Origin: Streptomyces sp. A1277 | GTDB lineage: Bacteria > Actinomycetota > Actinomycetes > Streptomycetales > Streptomycetaceae | Direction: 5' to 3' | NCBI RefSeq assembly: GCF_004795015.1 | Contig: NZ_SSBI01000021.1 | Coordinates: 1 to 64,000, forward strand | Length of the DNA: 64,000 bases | In this document: positions 53,144 through 62,163 of the stretch, piece by piece | Numbering within the stretch: the stretch's first letter is position 1 | Layout: each line of letters begins with the position of its first letter | Translations under genes and position numbers: made by a program | The notes under the pieces: model-generated | What the model saw: the letters and a program-made list of their open reading frames with translations, nothing else | What the model was told of the DNA's origin: nothing | The model's database searches: none

Positions 53144-53341
53144 ATGCAGCGTTTCGACGGGAAGAAGGTCCTGCTCACCGGGGCGGGGTCCGGGCCGACG
53201 GCGGCTCGCTCATCTGAGGCGGCTCACCGGGGCCCGGCCACTGAGCGGGACTGCCCCTTGCCGTTTTCGAGAATGAATTCTAATTTTCGATTCCCAGCGT
53301 CCCGGCCCCCCCCACGGGCCCCGCACACCTTACGGAGAGCC
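53144..53341 (+). pseudogene. N-terminal remnant of a short-chain dehydrogenase, in frame with the thiolase
   Basis: ATG 53144, preceded by AAGGAG, begins MQRFDGKKVLLTGAGSG, the start and nucleotide-binding glycine motif of an SDR enzyme. After ~17 codons the similarity stops, and the remaining codons (PTAARSSEAAHRGP...) look like joined, non-conserved sequence. The frame has no stop and runs into the thiolase ATG at 53342, so a 66-residue extension could be translated. This looks like a deletion that removed almost the whole first gene of the operon. Confidence 0.65.
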
Positions 53342-54502
53342 ATGACCGAGGCCGTCATCGTCGAAGCCGCGCGCACACCGGTCGGCCGGCGCCGCGGCGT
53401 CCTGGCCGGGCTCCACCCGGCGCAACTCCTCGGGCTCGCCCAGAAGGGCCTGGTGGAGCGCGCCGGCATCGCACCGGACACCGTCGAACAGGTCGTCGGC
53501 GGCTGCGTCACCCAGGCCGGTGAGCAGTCCAACAACGTCACCCGCAACGCCTGGCTGCACACCGGACTCCCGCAGACCACCGCCTGCACCACCATCGACT
53601 GCGCCTGCGGCTCCTCCCAGCAGGCCGTCCACCTCGTCGCCGGCCTCATCGCCTCCGGTGCCATCGAGACCGGCATCGGCTGCGGCGTCGAGTCCATGAG
53701 CCGCGTCTTCCTCGGCGCGGCGCTCACCCCCGGCAACGGCTCCCCGGTCCCGGAGAGCTGGACCCTGGACATGCCCGACCAGTTCACCGCCGCCGAACGC
53801 ATCGCCCGCAACCGCGGCATCACCAGGGCCGACGCCGACGCCCTGGGCCTCGCCTCCCAGCAGAAGGCCGCCCGCGCCTGGGCCGAAGGCCGCTTCGACG
53901 GGCAGATCATCGAGATCCAGGCGCCCGTCCTCGGCCCCGGGGGCCCCACCGGCGATACCGTGTCCGTCACCCGCGACCAGGGGCTGCGCGACACCACCCC
54001 CGAGGCCCTGGCCGCACTCCGCCCGGTCCTGCCCGACGGCGTCCACACCGCCGGGAACTCCTCGCAGATCAGCGACGGCGCCGCCGCCGTCCTCCTGATG
54101 AGCCGGGAACGCGCCGCCCGCGAAGGGCTGCGCCCGCGCGCCCGGATCGTGGCCTCCGCCATGGTCGGCTCCGACCCGTACTACCACCTCGACGGCCCCA
54201 TCGCCGCGACCGAACGGGTCCTGCGCACCGCCGGCATGACGCTCGCCGACATCGACCTGGTCGAGATCAACGAGGCGTTCGCCTCCGTCGTCCTGTCCTG
54301 GGCCCAGGTCCACAAGGCCGACCTGGACAAGGTCAACGTCAACGGCGGCGCCATCGCGCTCGGCCACGCCGTCGGCTCCACCGGTGCCCGGCTGATCACC
54401 CAGGCCCTGCACGAACTGGAGCGGACGGGCAAGTCGACCGCGCTGGTCACCATGTGCGCCGGCGGCGCGCACGCGACCGCCACCGTCATCGAACGCATCT
54501 GA
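53342..54502 (+). CDS. Steroid-type 3-ketoacyl-CoA thiolase
   Basis: A 386-residue thiolase: nucleophilic cysteine in TIDCACGSSQQAVH, the HEIN-type segment IDLVEINEAFASV, GGAIALGHAVGSTGAR with the catalytic histidine, and the C-terminal cysteine in CAGGAHATA. It shortens an acyl-CoA by thiolysis, probably during degradation of the side chain or the C/D-ring acid (FadA5/FadA6 role). ATG 53342 has GGAGAG upstream; an extended form from 53144 is possible. The gap to the next gene is ten bases. Confidence 0.88.
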   Translation: MTEAVIVEAARTPVGRRRGVLAGLHPAQLLGLAQKGLVERAGIAPDTVEQVVGGCVTQAGEQSNNVTRNAWLHTGLPQTTACTTIDCACGSSQQAVHLVAGLIASGAIETGIGCGVESMSRVFLGAALTPGNGSPVPESWTLDMPDQFTAAERIARNRGITRADADALGLASQQKAARAWAEGRFDGQIIEIQAPVLGPGGPTGDTVSVTRDQGLRDTTPEALAALRPVLPDGVHTAGNSSQISDGAAAVLLMSRERAAREGLRPRARIVASAMVGSDPYYHLDGPIAATERVLRTAGMTLADIDLVEINEAFASVVLSWAQVHKADLDKVNVNGGAIALGHAVGSTGARLITQALHELERTGKSTALVTMCAGGAHATATVIERI

Positions 54503-54512
54503 GGGGCGCGCC

Positions 54513-56708
54513 ATGACCATCGGACTCACCGAGGAGCACCTCGACCTGCGCGACGCCGTACGCGCCTTCGCCGACCGGCACATCACCGAAGACGCCCTGC
54601 GCGCGGCCGCCGACGCCGACAAGGAGACCCTGCCCGCCCACTGGAGCGGCCTCGCCGCACAGGGCCTCCTCGGGCTGCACCTGCCCGAGGAGGACGGCGG
54701 CGCCGGCTACGGGCTCCTCGAACTCGCCGTCGTCACCGAGGAACTGGGCCGCGCCACCGCCCCCGGGCCCTTCCTGCCGACCACCCTCGCGTCGGCCGTC
54801 CTGCACGCCGCCGGACACCGCACCCACCTCGCCCCGCTCGCCGCCGGCACCACGCTCGGCGCGGTCGGCCTCGACGCCGGCACCCTCGCCCTGGCCCGCG
54901 CCGCCGACGGCACGGCCACCGTCACCGGCACCTCGGGGCTCGTCGTCGGCGGCCACCTCGCCGACGTGTTCGTCCTGCCCGCCTCGGACGGGGGCCGCAC
55001 CACCTGGCTGGTCCTGCCCCGGGCCGCCGTGGACACCGCCGACGTCCGCAGCCACGACCTGACCCGCCGCTCGTCCCGCGTGACCGTACGGTCCGTGCCC
55101 GTGCCGGCCGCCGACCTGCTCGACCTCGACCCGCGAAGGCCCCGGGACCTCGCCGCGACCCTGTTCGCCGCCGAGGCCGCCGGGCTCGCCGACCACTGCG
55201 TCACCACCGCCGCCGACTACGCCCGGGTCCGCGAACAGTTCGGCCACCCCATCGGCCTCTTCCAGGGCGTCAAACACCGCTGCGCCCGCATGCTCGCCCG
55301 GGCCGAACAGGCCCGCGCCTGCGCCTGGGACGCCGCCCGCGCGGCCGGACCCGGCGGCGCGGACGACCCCCGGGAAGCCTCGCTGGCCGCCGCCGTCGCC
55401 GCCGTGGTCGCCGTCGACGCCGCCTTCGACGTGGCGAAGGACTGCATCCAGGTGCTCGGCGGCATCGGCTTCACCTGGGAGTACGAGGCGCACCTCGCGC
55501 TGCGCCGGGCCCAGACCCTGCGCATCACCCTCGGCCCCTCCGCCGCCTGGCGCCGCCGCGTCGCCGCCCTCACCCTGGACGGGGTCCGCCGCCGGCTGGG
55601 CGTGGAGCTGCCGCCGGAGGCCGAGGCCCAGCGCGAAGGCGTCCGCACCGAACTCCGGGCGGCCCAGGCGCTGGAGGGCAAGGAGCGCACCGACCACCTC
55701 GCCGCCCACGGCTACACCGCGCCCCATCTGCCGGCGCCCTGGGGCAAGGGGGCGGGCCCGGTGGCGCAGCTGGTCATCGCCGAGGAGCTGGCGGCCGCCG
55801 GGCTCACCCCCGTCGACATGATCATCGGCGGCTGGGTGGTGCCCACCCTCATCGCCCACGGGGACCCGGCCCAGCAGGAGCGGTTCCTCGCCCCCAGCCT
55901 GCGCGGCGACCTCAGGTGGTGCCAGCTGTTCAGCGAACCGGGCGCCGGCTCCGACCTCGCCGGGCTCACCACCCGCGCCGAGAAGGTGGACGGCGGCTGG
56001 CGCGTCACCGGGCAGAAGGTGTGGACCTCCATGGCCCTCGACGCCCATTGGGGCGTCCTGCTCGCCCGTACCGACACCGAGGTGCCCAAGCACAAGGGGA
56101 TCTCCTACTTCCTCCTCGACATGACGAGCCCCGGCATCGACATCCGGCCGCTGCGGCAGATCACCGGCGAGGCCGAGTTCAACGAGGTCTTCCTGGACGG
56201 GGTGTTCATCCCCGACGACCTGCTCGTCGCCTCGCCGGGCGACGGCTGGAAGCTCGCCAGGACCACCCTCGCCAACGAACGCGTCGCCCTGTCCCACGAC
56301 TCGGTCGGCTCCGGCGCCGAAGCGCTGCTGGAGATCGCCGCGGCGTCCGACGGCCTGGACGACGAACAGCTCACCACGCTCGGCGGCCACCTCTGCGACG
56401 CGCAGACCGGCGCCGTCCTCGCCCTGCGCACCACCCTGCGCAGCGTCTCCGGGCAGCAGCCGGGGGCCGAGGCGTCCGTCGCCAAGCTGCTCGGCGTCGA
56501 ACACCAGCAGCGGGTCTGGGAGACCTGCATGGACTGGCAGGGCACCGCATCGCTCAGCGGCGAGGGCGAGCGCCACGACGCCACCTGGATGTTCCTCAAC
56601 TGCCGCTGCCTGTCCATCGCGGGCGGCACGACGGAGGTCCAGCTGAACATCATCGGCGAGCGCATGCTCGGCCTGCCCCGCGACCCCGAGCCCACCCGGA
56701 AAGGCTGA
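54513..56708 (+). CDS. Fused double acyl-CoA dehydrogenase (FadE34-like)
   Basis: A 731-residue protein containing two acyl-CoA dehydrogenase domains in tandem. The N-terminal half (1-~355) has REQFGHPIGLFQGVKHR and QVLGGIGFTWEYEAHL but lacks the TEPGAGSD-type flavin loop. The C-terminal half has it (SEPGAGSDLAGLTTRAE) and ends TEVQLNIIGERMLGLP. This resembles FadE34/ChsE3 of Mycobacterium, a single-chain version of the alpha2beta2 ChsE enzymes. It probably oxidises a steroid side-chain CoA ester. Confidence 0.86.
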   Translation: MTIGLTEEHLDLRDAVRAFADRHITEDALRAAADADKETLPAHWSGLAAQGLLGLHLPEEDGGAGYGLLELAVVTEELGRATAPGPFLPTTLASAVLHAAGHRTHLAPLAAGTTLGAVGLDAGTLALARAADGTATVTGTSGLVVGGHLADVFVLPASDGGRTTWLVLPRAAVDTADVRSHDLTRRSSRVTVRSVPVPAADLLDLDPRRPRDLAATLFAAEAAGLADHCVTTAADYARVREQFGHPIGLFQGVKHRCARMLARAEQARACAWDAARAAGPGGADDPREASLAAAVAAVVAVDAAFDVAKDCIQVLGGIGFTWEYEAHLALRRAQTLRITLGPSAAWRRRVAALTLDGVRRRLGVELPPEAEAQREGVRTELRAAQALEGKERTDHLAAHGYTAPHLPAPWGKGAGPVAQLVIAEELAAAGLTPVDMIIGGWVVPTLIAHGDPAQQERFLAPSLRGDLRWCQLFSEPGAGSDLAGLTTRAEKVDGGWRVTGQKVWTSMALDAHWGVLLARTDTEVPKHKGISYFLLDMTSPGIDIRPLRQITGEAEFNEVFLDGVFIPDDLLVASPGDGWKLARTTLANERVALSHDSVGSGAEALLEIAAASDGLDDEQLTTLGGHLCDAQTGAVLALRTTLRSVSGQQPGAEASVAKLLGVEHQQRVWETCMDWQGTASLSGEGERHDATWMFLNCRCLSIAGGTTEVQLNIIGERMLGLPRDPEPTRKG

Positions 56709-56709
56709 C

Positions 56710-57603
56710 ATGCCCATCGACCGCGACAAGGCGCTGACCGCGGACCCCGCCGTCCGCGAGATCCACTGGACCACCCGCGACGTCCTGCTGTACCACCTGA
56801 GCCTCGGAGCCGGCGCCGACCCGGCCACCGGCCCCGAGCTCCACCTGACCTACGAGAACGGCCTCACCGTGCTGCCGACCTTCGCCGTGGTCGCCGGCTC
56901 CGGGATCTCCGCGGGCGAGGCGGAGCCGCCCGGCTTCCACCTGCCCGGCATCGACATCGACCTGCGGGCCGTCCTGCACGCCGGCCAGGGGCTTCGGGTC
57001 CACCGGCCGCTGCCCGCCGGCGGCACCGCGACGCTCACCTCGCGGGTGGCCGAGGTCTGGGACAAGGGCAAGGCGGCCCTCATCGTCCTGGAGTCCGCCG
57101 CGACGGGCCCCGCCGGCGAACCGCTGTGGACGTCCACCACCCGCGTCTGGGCGCGCGGCGAGGGCGGCTTCAGCCAGGACCCCGGCCCGGAGGAGGAGCG
57201 GGTGACACCCCCGGACCGCCCGGCCGACACCGTCGTCACCTCCACCACCACACCCCAGCAGGCCCTGTGGTACCGGCTCAACGGCGACCTCAACCCCCTG
57301 CACGCCGACCCGGAGTTCGCCCGCGCCGCCGGGCTCGACCGGCCGATCCTGCACGGCCTCGCCTCGTACGGCATGCTCTGCAAGGCCCTCGTCGACGGCG
57401 TCCTGGACGGCGACGCCACCCGGCTCACCCACCTCGCCGTGCGCTTCGCCGGCCCCCTCCTCCCCGGCGAGTCCCTGACCACCTCCGTGTGGCGCGAGGG
57501 CCCGTCCGCCGACGGCACCGAACGGCTCGTGCTGCACGCGGCCTGCCCCGGACGCGACGGCGCCCCCGTGCTCACCCACGCGACGGCGACGGTGACCGCG
57601 TGA
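56710..57603 (+). CDS. MaoC-like double hot-dog enoyl-CoA hydratase
   Basis: A 297-residue hydratase with two hot-dog domains; the catalytic D/H pair is in RLNGDLNPLHADPEFARAAGLDRPILHGLAS (overlapping), within the R-hydratase motif. It hydrates a steroid side-chain enoyl-CoA and resembles Hsd4B/ChsH3-type proteins. ATG 56710 lies one base after the fadE34-like stop. It overlaps the next start by one base (TGATGA), so the genes are coupled. Confidence 0.86.
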   Translation: MPIDRDKALTADPAVREIHWTTRDVLLYHLSLGAGADPATGPELHLTYENGLTVLPTFAVVAGSGISAGEAEPPGFHLPGIDIDLRAVLHAGQGLRVHRPLPAGGTATLTSRVAEVWDKGKAALIVLESAATGPAGEPLWTSTTRVWARGEGGFSQDPGPEEERVTPPDRPADTVVTSTTTPQQALWYRLNGDLNPLHADPEFARAAGLDRPILHGLASYGMLCKALVDGVLDGDATRLTHLAVRFAGPLLPGESLTTSVWREGPSADGTERLVLHAACPGRDGAPVLTHATATVTA

Positions 57604-58247
57604 TGAGCGACGGCCCGGCGCACCCCGCGCCCACCGAAGGACCCCGCCTGGTCGCCGAACCGCACAAGGACGGTGTCGACGCCGCTGTGGCGGCGGCCCG
57701 CCGGGTCATCGACGCCCTGCTGCACGCCGGGGACGGGACCGGCGCCGACATGGAGGAGATCGCCGGCCGGCTCGACGCCCTCGCGGACGGGCTCACCGAG
57801 CGGGCGCCCGCCCTGAGCGAACGCCTCGCCGAGATGTGGCGCGGCGAGGGCGTCACCCGGCACGACCCGGTCACCGGTCCGGAGAACGCCCTGGCACCCC
57901 CGCTCACCCTGCGCGGCGCCGACGACGGCTCCGTCGAAGGCACCGTCACACTCGGTCTGCCCTACCAGGGGCCGCCCGGCCATGTGCACGGCGGCATCTC
58001 GGCACTCCTGCTCGACCACACGCTGGGGGTCGCCAACCACTGGGGCGGCACCTCCGGAATGACCGCCGAGCTGACCCTGCGCTATCTGCGGCCCACCCCG
58101 CTGTTCGAGCCGCTGACCGTCACCGGCCGGCAGGTCTCGGTGGACGGCCGGCGCATCCGCACGGTCGGCGAGATCACCGCCAAGGGCAGCGCCTGCGTCA
58201 CCGCCGAGGGGCTGTTCATCGCCAAGCACCTGCCCAGGCCGAGCTGA
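57603..58247 (+). CDS. PaaI-type acyl-CoA thioesterase
   Basis: A 214-residue protein with an N-terminal helical region and a C-terminal hot-dog thioesterase domain (PYQGPPGHVHGGISALLLDHTLGVANHWGG in overlapping blocks, then RYLRPTPLFEPLTVTGRQV). It may release stalled CoA esters during steroid breakdown. ATG 57603 overlaps the previous stop. The catalytic HGG segment is intact. Confidence 0.85.
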   Translation: MSDGPAHPAPTEGPRLVAEPHKDGVDAAVAAARRVIDALLHAGDGTGADMEEIAGRLDALADGLTERAPALSERLAEMWRGEGVTRHDPVTGPENALAPPLTLRGADDGSVEGTVTLGLPYQGPPGHVHGGISALLLDHTLGVANHWGGTSGMTAELTLRYLRPTPLFEPLTVTGRQVSVDGRRIRTVGEITAKGSACVTAEGLFIAKHLPRPS

Positions 58248-58260
58248 GGGGGCGGCAGCG

Positions 58261-59022
58261 ATGGGACACCTCGACGGCAGGGTGGCGGTCATCACCGGGG
58301 CCGGGCAGGGCGTCGGGCAGGGCATCGCCCTCGCCCTCGCCTCCGAAGGCGCCTCGGTCGCCGTCCTCGGCCGGACCGCCGCCAAGCTGGACACGACCTG
58401 CGCGCTGCTGCGCGAGCGCGGGGCGACGGCCGAACCCTTCGTGGTCGACGTCCTCGACACCGCACGCCTCCCCGGCGTGGTCCAGGACGTGGCCGAGCGC
58501 TTCGGCCGGATCGACATCCTCGTCAACAACGCCTACACCGGCTGCTACGGCCCGCTCCTGTCACTGAGCGACGAGCAGTTCCGGCGGGGCTTCGACAGCG
58601 GCCCGTTCGCGGCGTTCGCCCTCATGAAGGCCGCACACCCGCACCTGGAACGGGACGGCGGCGGGTCGGTCGTCAACCTCGTCACCTCCGCCATGGTCCG
58701 CTGGGACCTGAGCACGTACGGGGCGTACGCGGCCGCCAAGTCCGCGCTCCGCTCCCTGACCCGGGCCGCCGCCAACGAGTGGGGCCGCGACGGCATCCGG
58801 GTCAACGCCATCGCCCCGCACGCCACCTCACCCGCCTACGCGGGCTGGCAGGAGGCCAACCCCGAGGAGGCCGCCGAGTTCTGCGAGTCCATCCCGCTGG
58901 GGTACGTGGGCGACTGCGAGCAGGACATCGGCCGGGCCGTGGTGATGCTGTGCGGCCCCGACGCCCGCTATCTGACGGGCGCCACGATCCCGCTCGACGG
59001 CGGCCAGGCCAACTTCGGCTGA
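58261..59022 (+). CDS. SDR-family oxidoreductase
   Basis: A 253-residue short-chain dehydrogenase: glycine motif TGAGQGVGQGIA, NNAYTG, catalytic serine region VTSAMVRWDLSTYGAYAAAK with the YxxxK pair, and a C-terminal TGATIPLDGGQANFG. It probably oxidises a hydroxyacyl-CoA or a ring hydroxyl in the pathway. It lies 13 bases after the thioesterase gene and closes this operon; a 268-bp gap with the shared operator follows. It is intact, unlike the SDR remnant at the operon start. Confidence 0.88.
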   Translation: MGHLDGRVAVITGAGQGVGQGIALALASEGASVAVLGRTAAKLDTTCALLRERGATAEPFVVDVLDTARLPGVVQDVAERFGRIDILVNNAYTGCYGPLLSLSDEQFRRGFDSGPFAAFALMKAAHPHLERDGGGSVVNLVTSAMVRWDLSTYGAYAAAKSALRSLTRAAANEWGRDGIRVNAIAPHATSPAYAGWQEANPEEAAEFCESIPLGYVGDCEQDIGRAVVMLCGPDARYLTGATIPLDGGQANFG

Positions 59023-59039
59023 CCGGGCGCGGCCCCGTC

Positions 59040-59090
59040 TCCCGGTCAGCGGGACGGCCCCCGCTAGGCCGGCCCGGCCGCGGCTAGCGT
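59040..59090 (+). promoter_or_regulatory. fadD17-operon promoter with steroid-island operator
   Basis: TCCCGGTCAGCGGGA (59040-59054) has perfect TCCCG/CGGGA arms and is the best copy. The -10 TAGCGT (59085-59090) is 38 bp from its centre. The predicted mRNA leader is about 194 bases and contains no other obvious element. Confidence 0.72.
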
Positions 59091-59290
59091 CGCCACCGGC
59101 GCGGCGCGGACCCGGGGTCCGGCCGCCGGGCGGGCGCACCGCCGCCCGAAGGCGCCGGACCGGCCCGCGGACCCCCGCCGCACGCCGGCCCGCGCCCCTT
59201 CCGGCGCCACCACCGCACGACACCTCGCGCGCCCCGCGCCCCGTCCGCGTACCAACGGCAGACCCGTCCACCGGGTGAGAGGGACCGACA

Positions 59291-60949
59291 TTGCCACACG
59301 AGACGATCGCCGACCTGCTGCTCGCCCGGGCCGGGGACGACCACCCGGGCCTGCTGACCCGCGACCGGTCCTGGACCTGGGACGAGGTGGTCGAGGAGAG
59401 CGCGGCCCGGGCCGCCCTGGCCCGGCAGCTGCGCACCGACGGGCCCTTCCACATCGGCGTACTCCTGGACAACGTGCCCGAGTACGTCTTCTGGCTGGGC
59501 GCCGCCGCGCTGGCCGGCGCGGCCGTCGTCGGGATCAACCCGACCCGGCGCGGCGCCGAACTGGAGCGCGAGGTACGGCACACCGACTGCGCGATGATCG
59601 TCACCGACCGGGCGGGCCTCGCCCTGCTGGACGGGCTCGACGTCGGCGTGGACCGCGACCGGTTCCTGGTGGTGGACACCCCGGAGTACCGGGAGCGCCC
59701 GGCCCCGCCCGTCCACCGCCCGGTGACCGCCGCGCCCGGTGTCACCACCACCACACCGATGCTGCTGCTGCTGACCTCGGGCACCACCGGCACCTCCAAG
59801 GCGGCGATCTGCTCGCAGGGCCGGCTCGCCGCGCTGGGCGCCGCCAACAGCGCCAAGTACGACATCACCCGCGCCGACACCTGCTACTGCCCGATGCCGC
59901 TGTTCCACGGCAACGCGCTGATGGCGCTGTGGGCCCCCGCTCTCACCGCCGGCGCCACCATCGCCCTCACCCGCAAGTTCTCCGCGTCCGGATTCCTCCC
60001 CGACGTCCGCCACTTCGGCGCCACCTACTTCACGTACGTCGGCAAGGCCATCGGCTACATCCTGGCCCGCCCCGAGACCGCCGAGGACGCCGACAACCTG
60101 CTCACGCACGCCTTCGGCACCGAGGCGTCCCCCGAGGACGCGGCCCGCTTCCTGGACCGCTTCGGCTGCCGCCTGGTCGAGGGCTACGGCTCCAGCGAGG
60201 GCGCCGGCATGCTCAAGCGGGTCCCGGACGCCCCCACCGGCGCGCTCGGCATGCCCGCCCGGCCCGGCGTCCGCATCGTCCACCCCGCCACCCGGGAGAC
60301 CTGCCCGCCCGCCCAGCTCGACGCCTACGGCCGGGTGCGCAACCCGGAGGAGGCCATCGGCGAGATCGTCGACACCGGGGGCGCCGCCCGCTTCGAGGGC
60401 TACTACAACAACGAGGCGGCCAACGCGGAGCGCGTCCGGCACGGCTGGTACTGGACCGGCGACCTCGGTTACGTGGACGAGGCGGGCTACTTCTACTTCG
60501 CCGGCCGCTCCGGCGACTGGATACGCGTGGACGGTGAGAACACCTCCGCCCTGCTCACCGAGCGCGTCCTGCGCAGACACCGGGACGTGGTGGCCGCCGG
60601 AGTCTTCGGCGTGCCCGATCCGCGCTCCGGCGACCAGGTCATGGCCGCACTCGAACTCCCCGGCCGCACCCGCTTCGAGGACCTGGACCTGCCCGGCTTC
60701 CTGGCCCGCCAGGAGGACCTGGGCAGCAAGGGCGTACCCCGCTTCGTCCGCGTCTCGCACGCCCTGCCCACCACCGGCTCCAACAAGCTCCGCAAGAAGG
60801 AGATGCAGCTGGAGGGCTGGCGCACCGACGACCCGGTCTACCGCTGGGCGGGCCGCGGCCGGCCCGCGTACGCGCTGATGACCGACGACGACAAGGCCGC
60901 GCTGCGCGGCGAGTTCCTGGCCAACGGGCGCGGGCGCTTCCTGCCCTGA
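59291..60949 (+). CDS. Steroid-side-chain acyl-CoA synthetase (FadD17-like)
   Basis: A 552-residue AMP-forming ligase. P-loop LTSGTTGTSKAAICSQ, A5-like EGYGSSEGAGMLKR, and the C-terminal hinge YWTGDLGYVDEAGYFYFAGRSGDWIRVDGEN (overlapping) are clear. The segments NPTRRGAELE, PLFHGNALM and TRKFSASGFLPDVR (overlapping) resemble Mycobacterium FadD17, which activates steroid side-chain acids. The start is a TTG at 59291 with GAGAGGGA upstream; no ATG or GTG is in frame nearby. Confidence 0.87.
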   Translation: MPHETIADLLLARAGDDHPGLLTRDRSWTWDEVVEESAARAALARQLRTDGPFHIGVLLDNVPEYVFWLGAAALAGAAVVGINPTRRGAELEREVRHTDCAMIVTDRAGLALLDGLDVGVDRDRFLVVDTPEYRERPAPPVHRPVTAAPGVTTTTPMLLLLTSGTTGTSKAAICSQGRLAALGAANSAKYDITRADTCYCPMPLFHGNALMALWAPALTAGATIALTRKFSASGFLPDVRHFGATYFTYVGKAIGYILARPETAEDADNLLTHAFGTEASPEDAARFLDRFGCRLVEGYGSSEGAGMLKRVPDAPTGALGMPARPGVRIVHPATRETCPPAQLDAYGRVRNPEEAIGEIVDTGGAARFEGYYNNEAANAERVRHGWYWTGDLGYVDEAGYFYFAGRSGDWIRVDGENTSALLTERVLRRHRDVVAAGVFGVPDPRSGDQVMAALELPGRTRFEDLDLPGFLARQEDLGSKGVPRFVRVSHALPTTGSNKLRKKEMQLEGWRTDDPVYRWAGRGRPAYALMTDDDKAALRGEFLANGRGRFLP

Positions 60950-60996
60950 CCCGCCCGACACCCCCGCTGCCCGGCGACAACCGAGGAGAACCACAC

Positions 60997-62163
60997 ATGC
61001 AACTGCGCGAGAGCGCCGCGCACCAGGAGCTGCGGCGGGAACTGCGGGCGTACTTCGCGGGCCTGATGCCCGAGGACGAGCGCCGCCGCGTCGGCGAGGA
61101 GGGCGTGGGCGGCGACCGCTTCCGCGAGGTCGTCAAGCGGCTCGGCTCCGACGGCTGGCTGGGGCTCGGCTGGCCCACCGAGTACGGCGGCCAGGGCCGG
61201 CCCGCCGAGGACCAGTACGTCTTCTTCGACGAGGTACAACGGGCGGGCCTGCCCTTCCCGTTCGTGACCGTCAACACCGTCGGACCGACCCTCATGGCAC
61301 ACGGCTGCGAGGAGCAGCGCAAACGGTTCCTGCCCGGCATCCTCTCCGGCGACATCGTCTTCGCGATCGGCTACACCGAACCGGCAGCCGGCACCGACCT
61401 CGCCTCGCTGACCACCCGCGCGGTCCGGGACGGCGACACGTACGTGGTCGACGGCAGCAAGATCTTCACCAGCGGCGCCAACACCGCCGACTACGTGTGG
61501 CTCGCCGCCCGCACCGACCCGGACGCGCCCAAGCACAAGGGGATCTCCATCCTGATCGTGCCGACCTCGGACGACGGCTTCTCCTGGAGCCCGATCCGCA
61601 CCGTCGGCGGGATGACCGTCACCGCCACGTACTACAGCGGGGTCCGCGTCCCCGCCGGGGACGTGGTCGGCGAGGTGGACGGCGGCTGGCGGCTGATCAC
61701 CGCCCAGCTCAACCACGAACGCATCGGCCTCGCCGCACTCGGCGGCCGCATGATCCAGCTGTGGGAACGGGTCCTCGACCTGGCCCGGGAGAACGGCACC
61801 GCCGACATCCCCTGGGTGCGGGCGGAGTTCGCCCGCACGTACGCCCGGCTGGAGGCGATGCGGCTGATGAACTGGAAGATGACCGCCGCCGTCGCCGACG
61901 ACACCCTGACCGGCGCCGACGCGGGCGCCGCCAAGGTCTACGGCACCGAGACCCACATCGACGTCCAGCGCGGCCTGACCCAGATCCTGGGCGCGGCCGG
62001 CCGCATCCGGCCCGAATCACCGGGCGCGGCCCTCGCCGGCCAGGTCGAACAGCTCTCCCGGCAGGGCATCGTGAACACCTTCGGCGGCGGCGTCAACGAG
62101 GTCCTGCGCGACATGGTCGCCACCCAGGGGCTCGGGCTGCCGCGCGCGGGGCGTGGCGCATGA
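60997..62163 (+). CDS. chsE2: Acyl-CoA dehydrogenase, FadE29/ChsE2-like subunit
   Basis: A 388-residue dehydrogenase with the intact flavin loop GYTEPAAGTDLASLTTRAVRDGD (overlapping) and the C-terminal TFGGGVNEVLRDMVA. It closely resembles FadE29, which pairs with FadE28 in an alpha2beta2 enzyme that oxidises the C3 (propanoyl) side chain of steroid CoA esters. ATG 60997 follows GAGGAGAA. Its stop overlaps chsH2 by four bases, and the FadE28-like partner follows directly. Confidence 0.88.
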   Translation: MQLRESAAHQELRRELRAYFAGLMPEDERRRVGEEGVGGDRFREVVKRLGSDGWLGLGWPTEYGGQGRPAEDQYVFFDEVQRAGLPFPFVTVNTVGPTLMAHGCEEQRKRFLPGILSGDIVFAIGYTEPAAGTDLASLTTRAVRDGDTYVVDGSKIFTSGANTADYVWLAARTDPDAPKHKGISILIVPTSDDGFSWSPIRTVGGMTVTATYYSGVRVPAGDVVGEVDGGWRLITAQLNHERIGLAALGGRMIQLWERVLDLARENGTADIPWVRAEFARTYARLEAMRLMNWKMTAAVADDTLTGADAGAAKVYGTETHIDVQRGLTQILGAAGRIRPESPGAALAGQVEQLSRQGIVNTFGGGVNEVLRDMVATQGLGLPRAGRGA

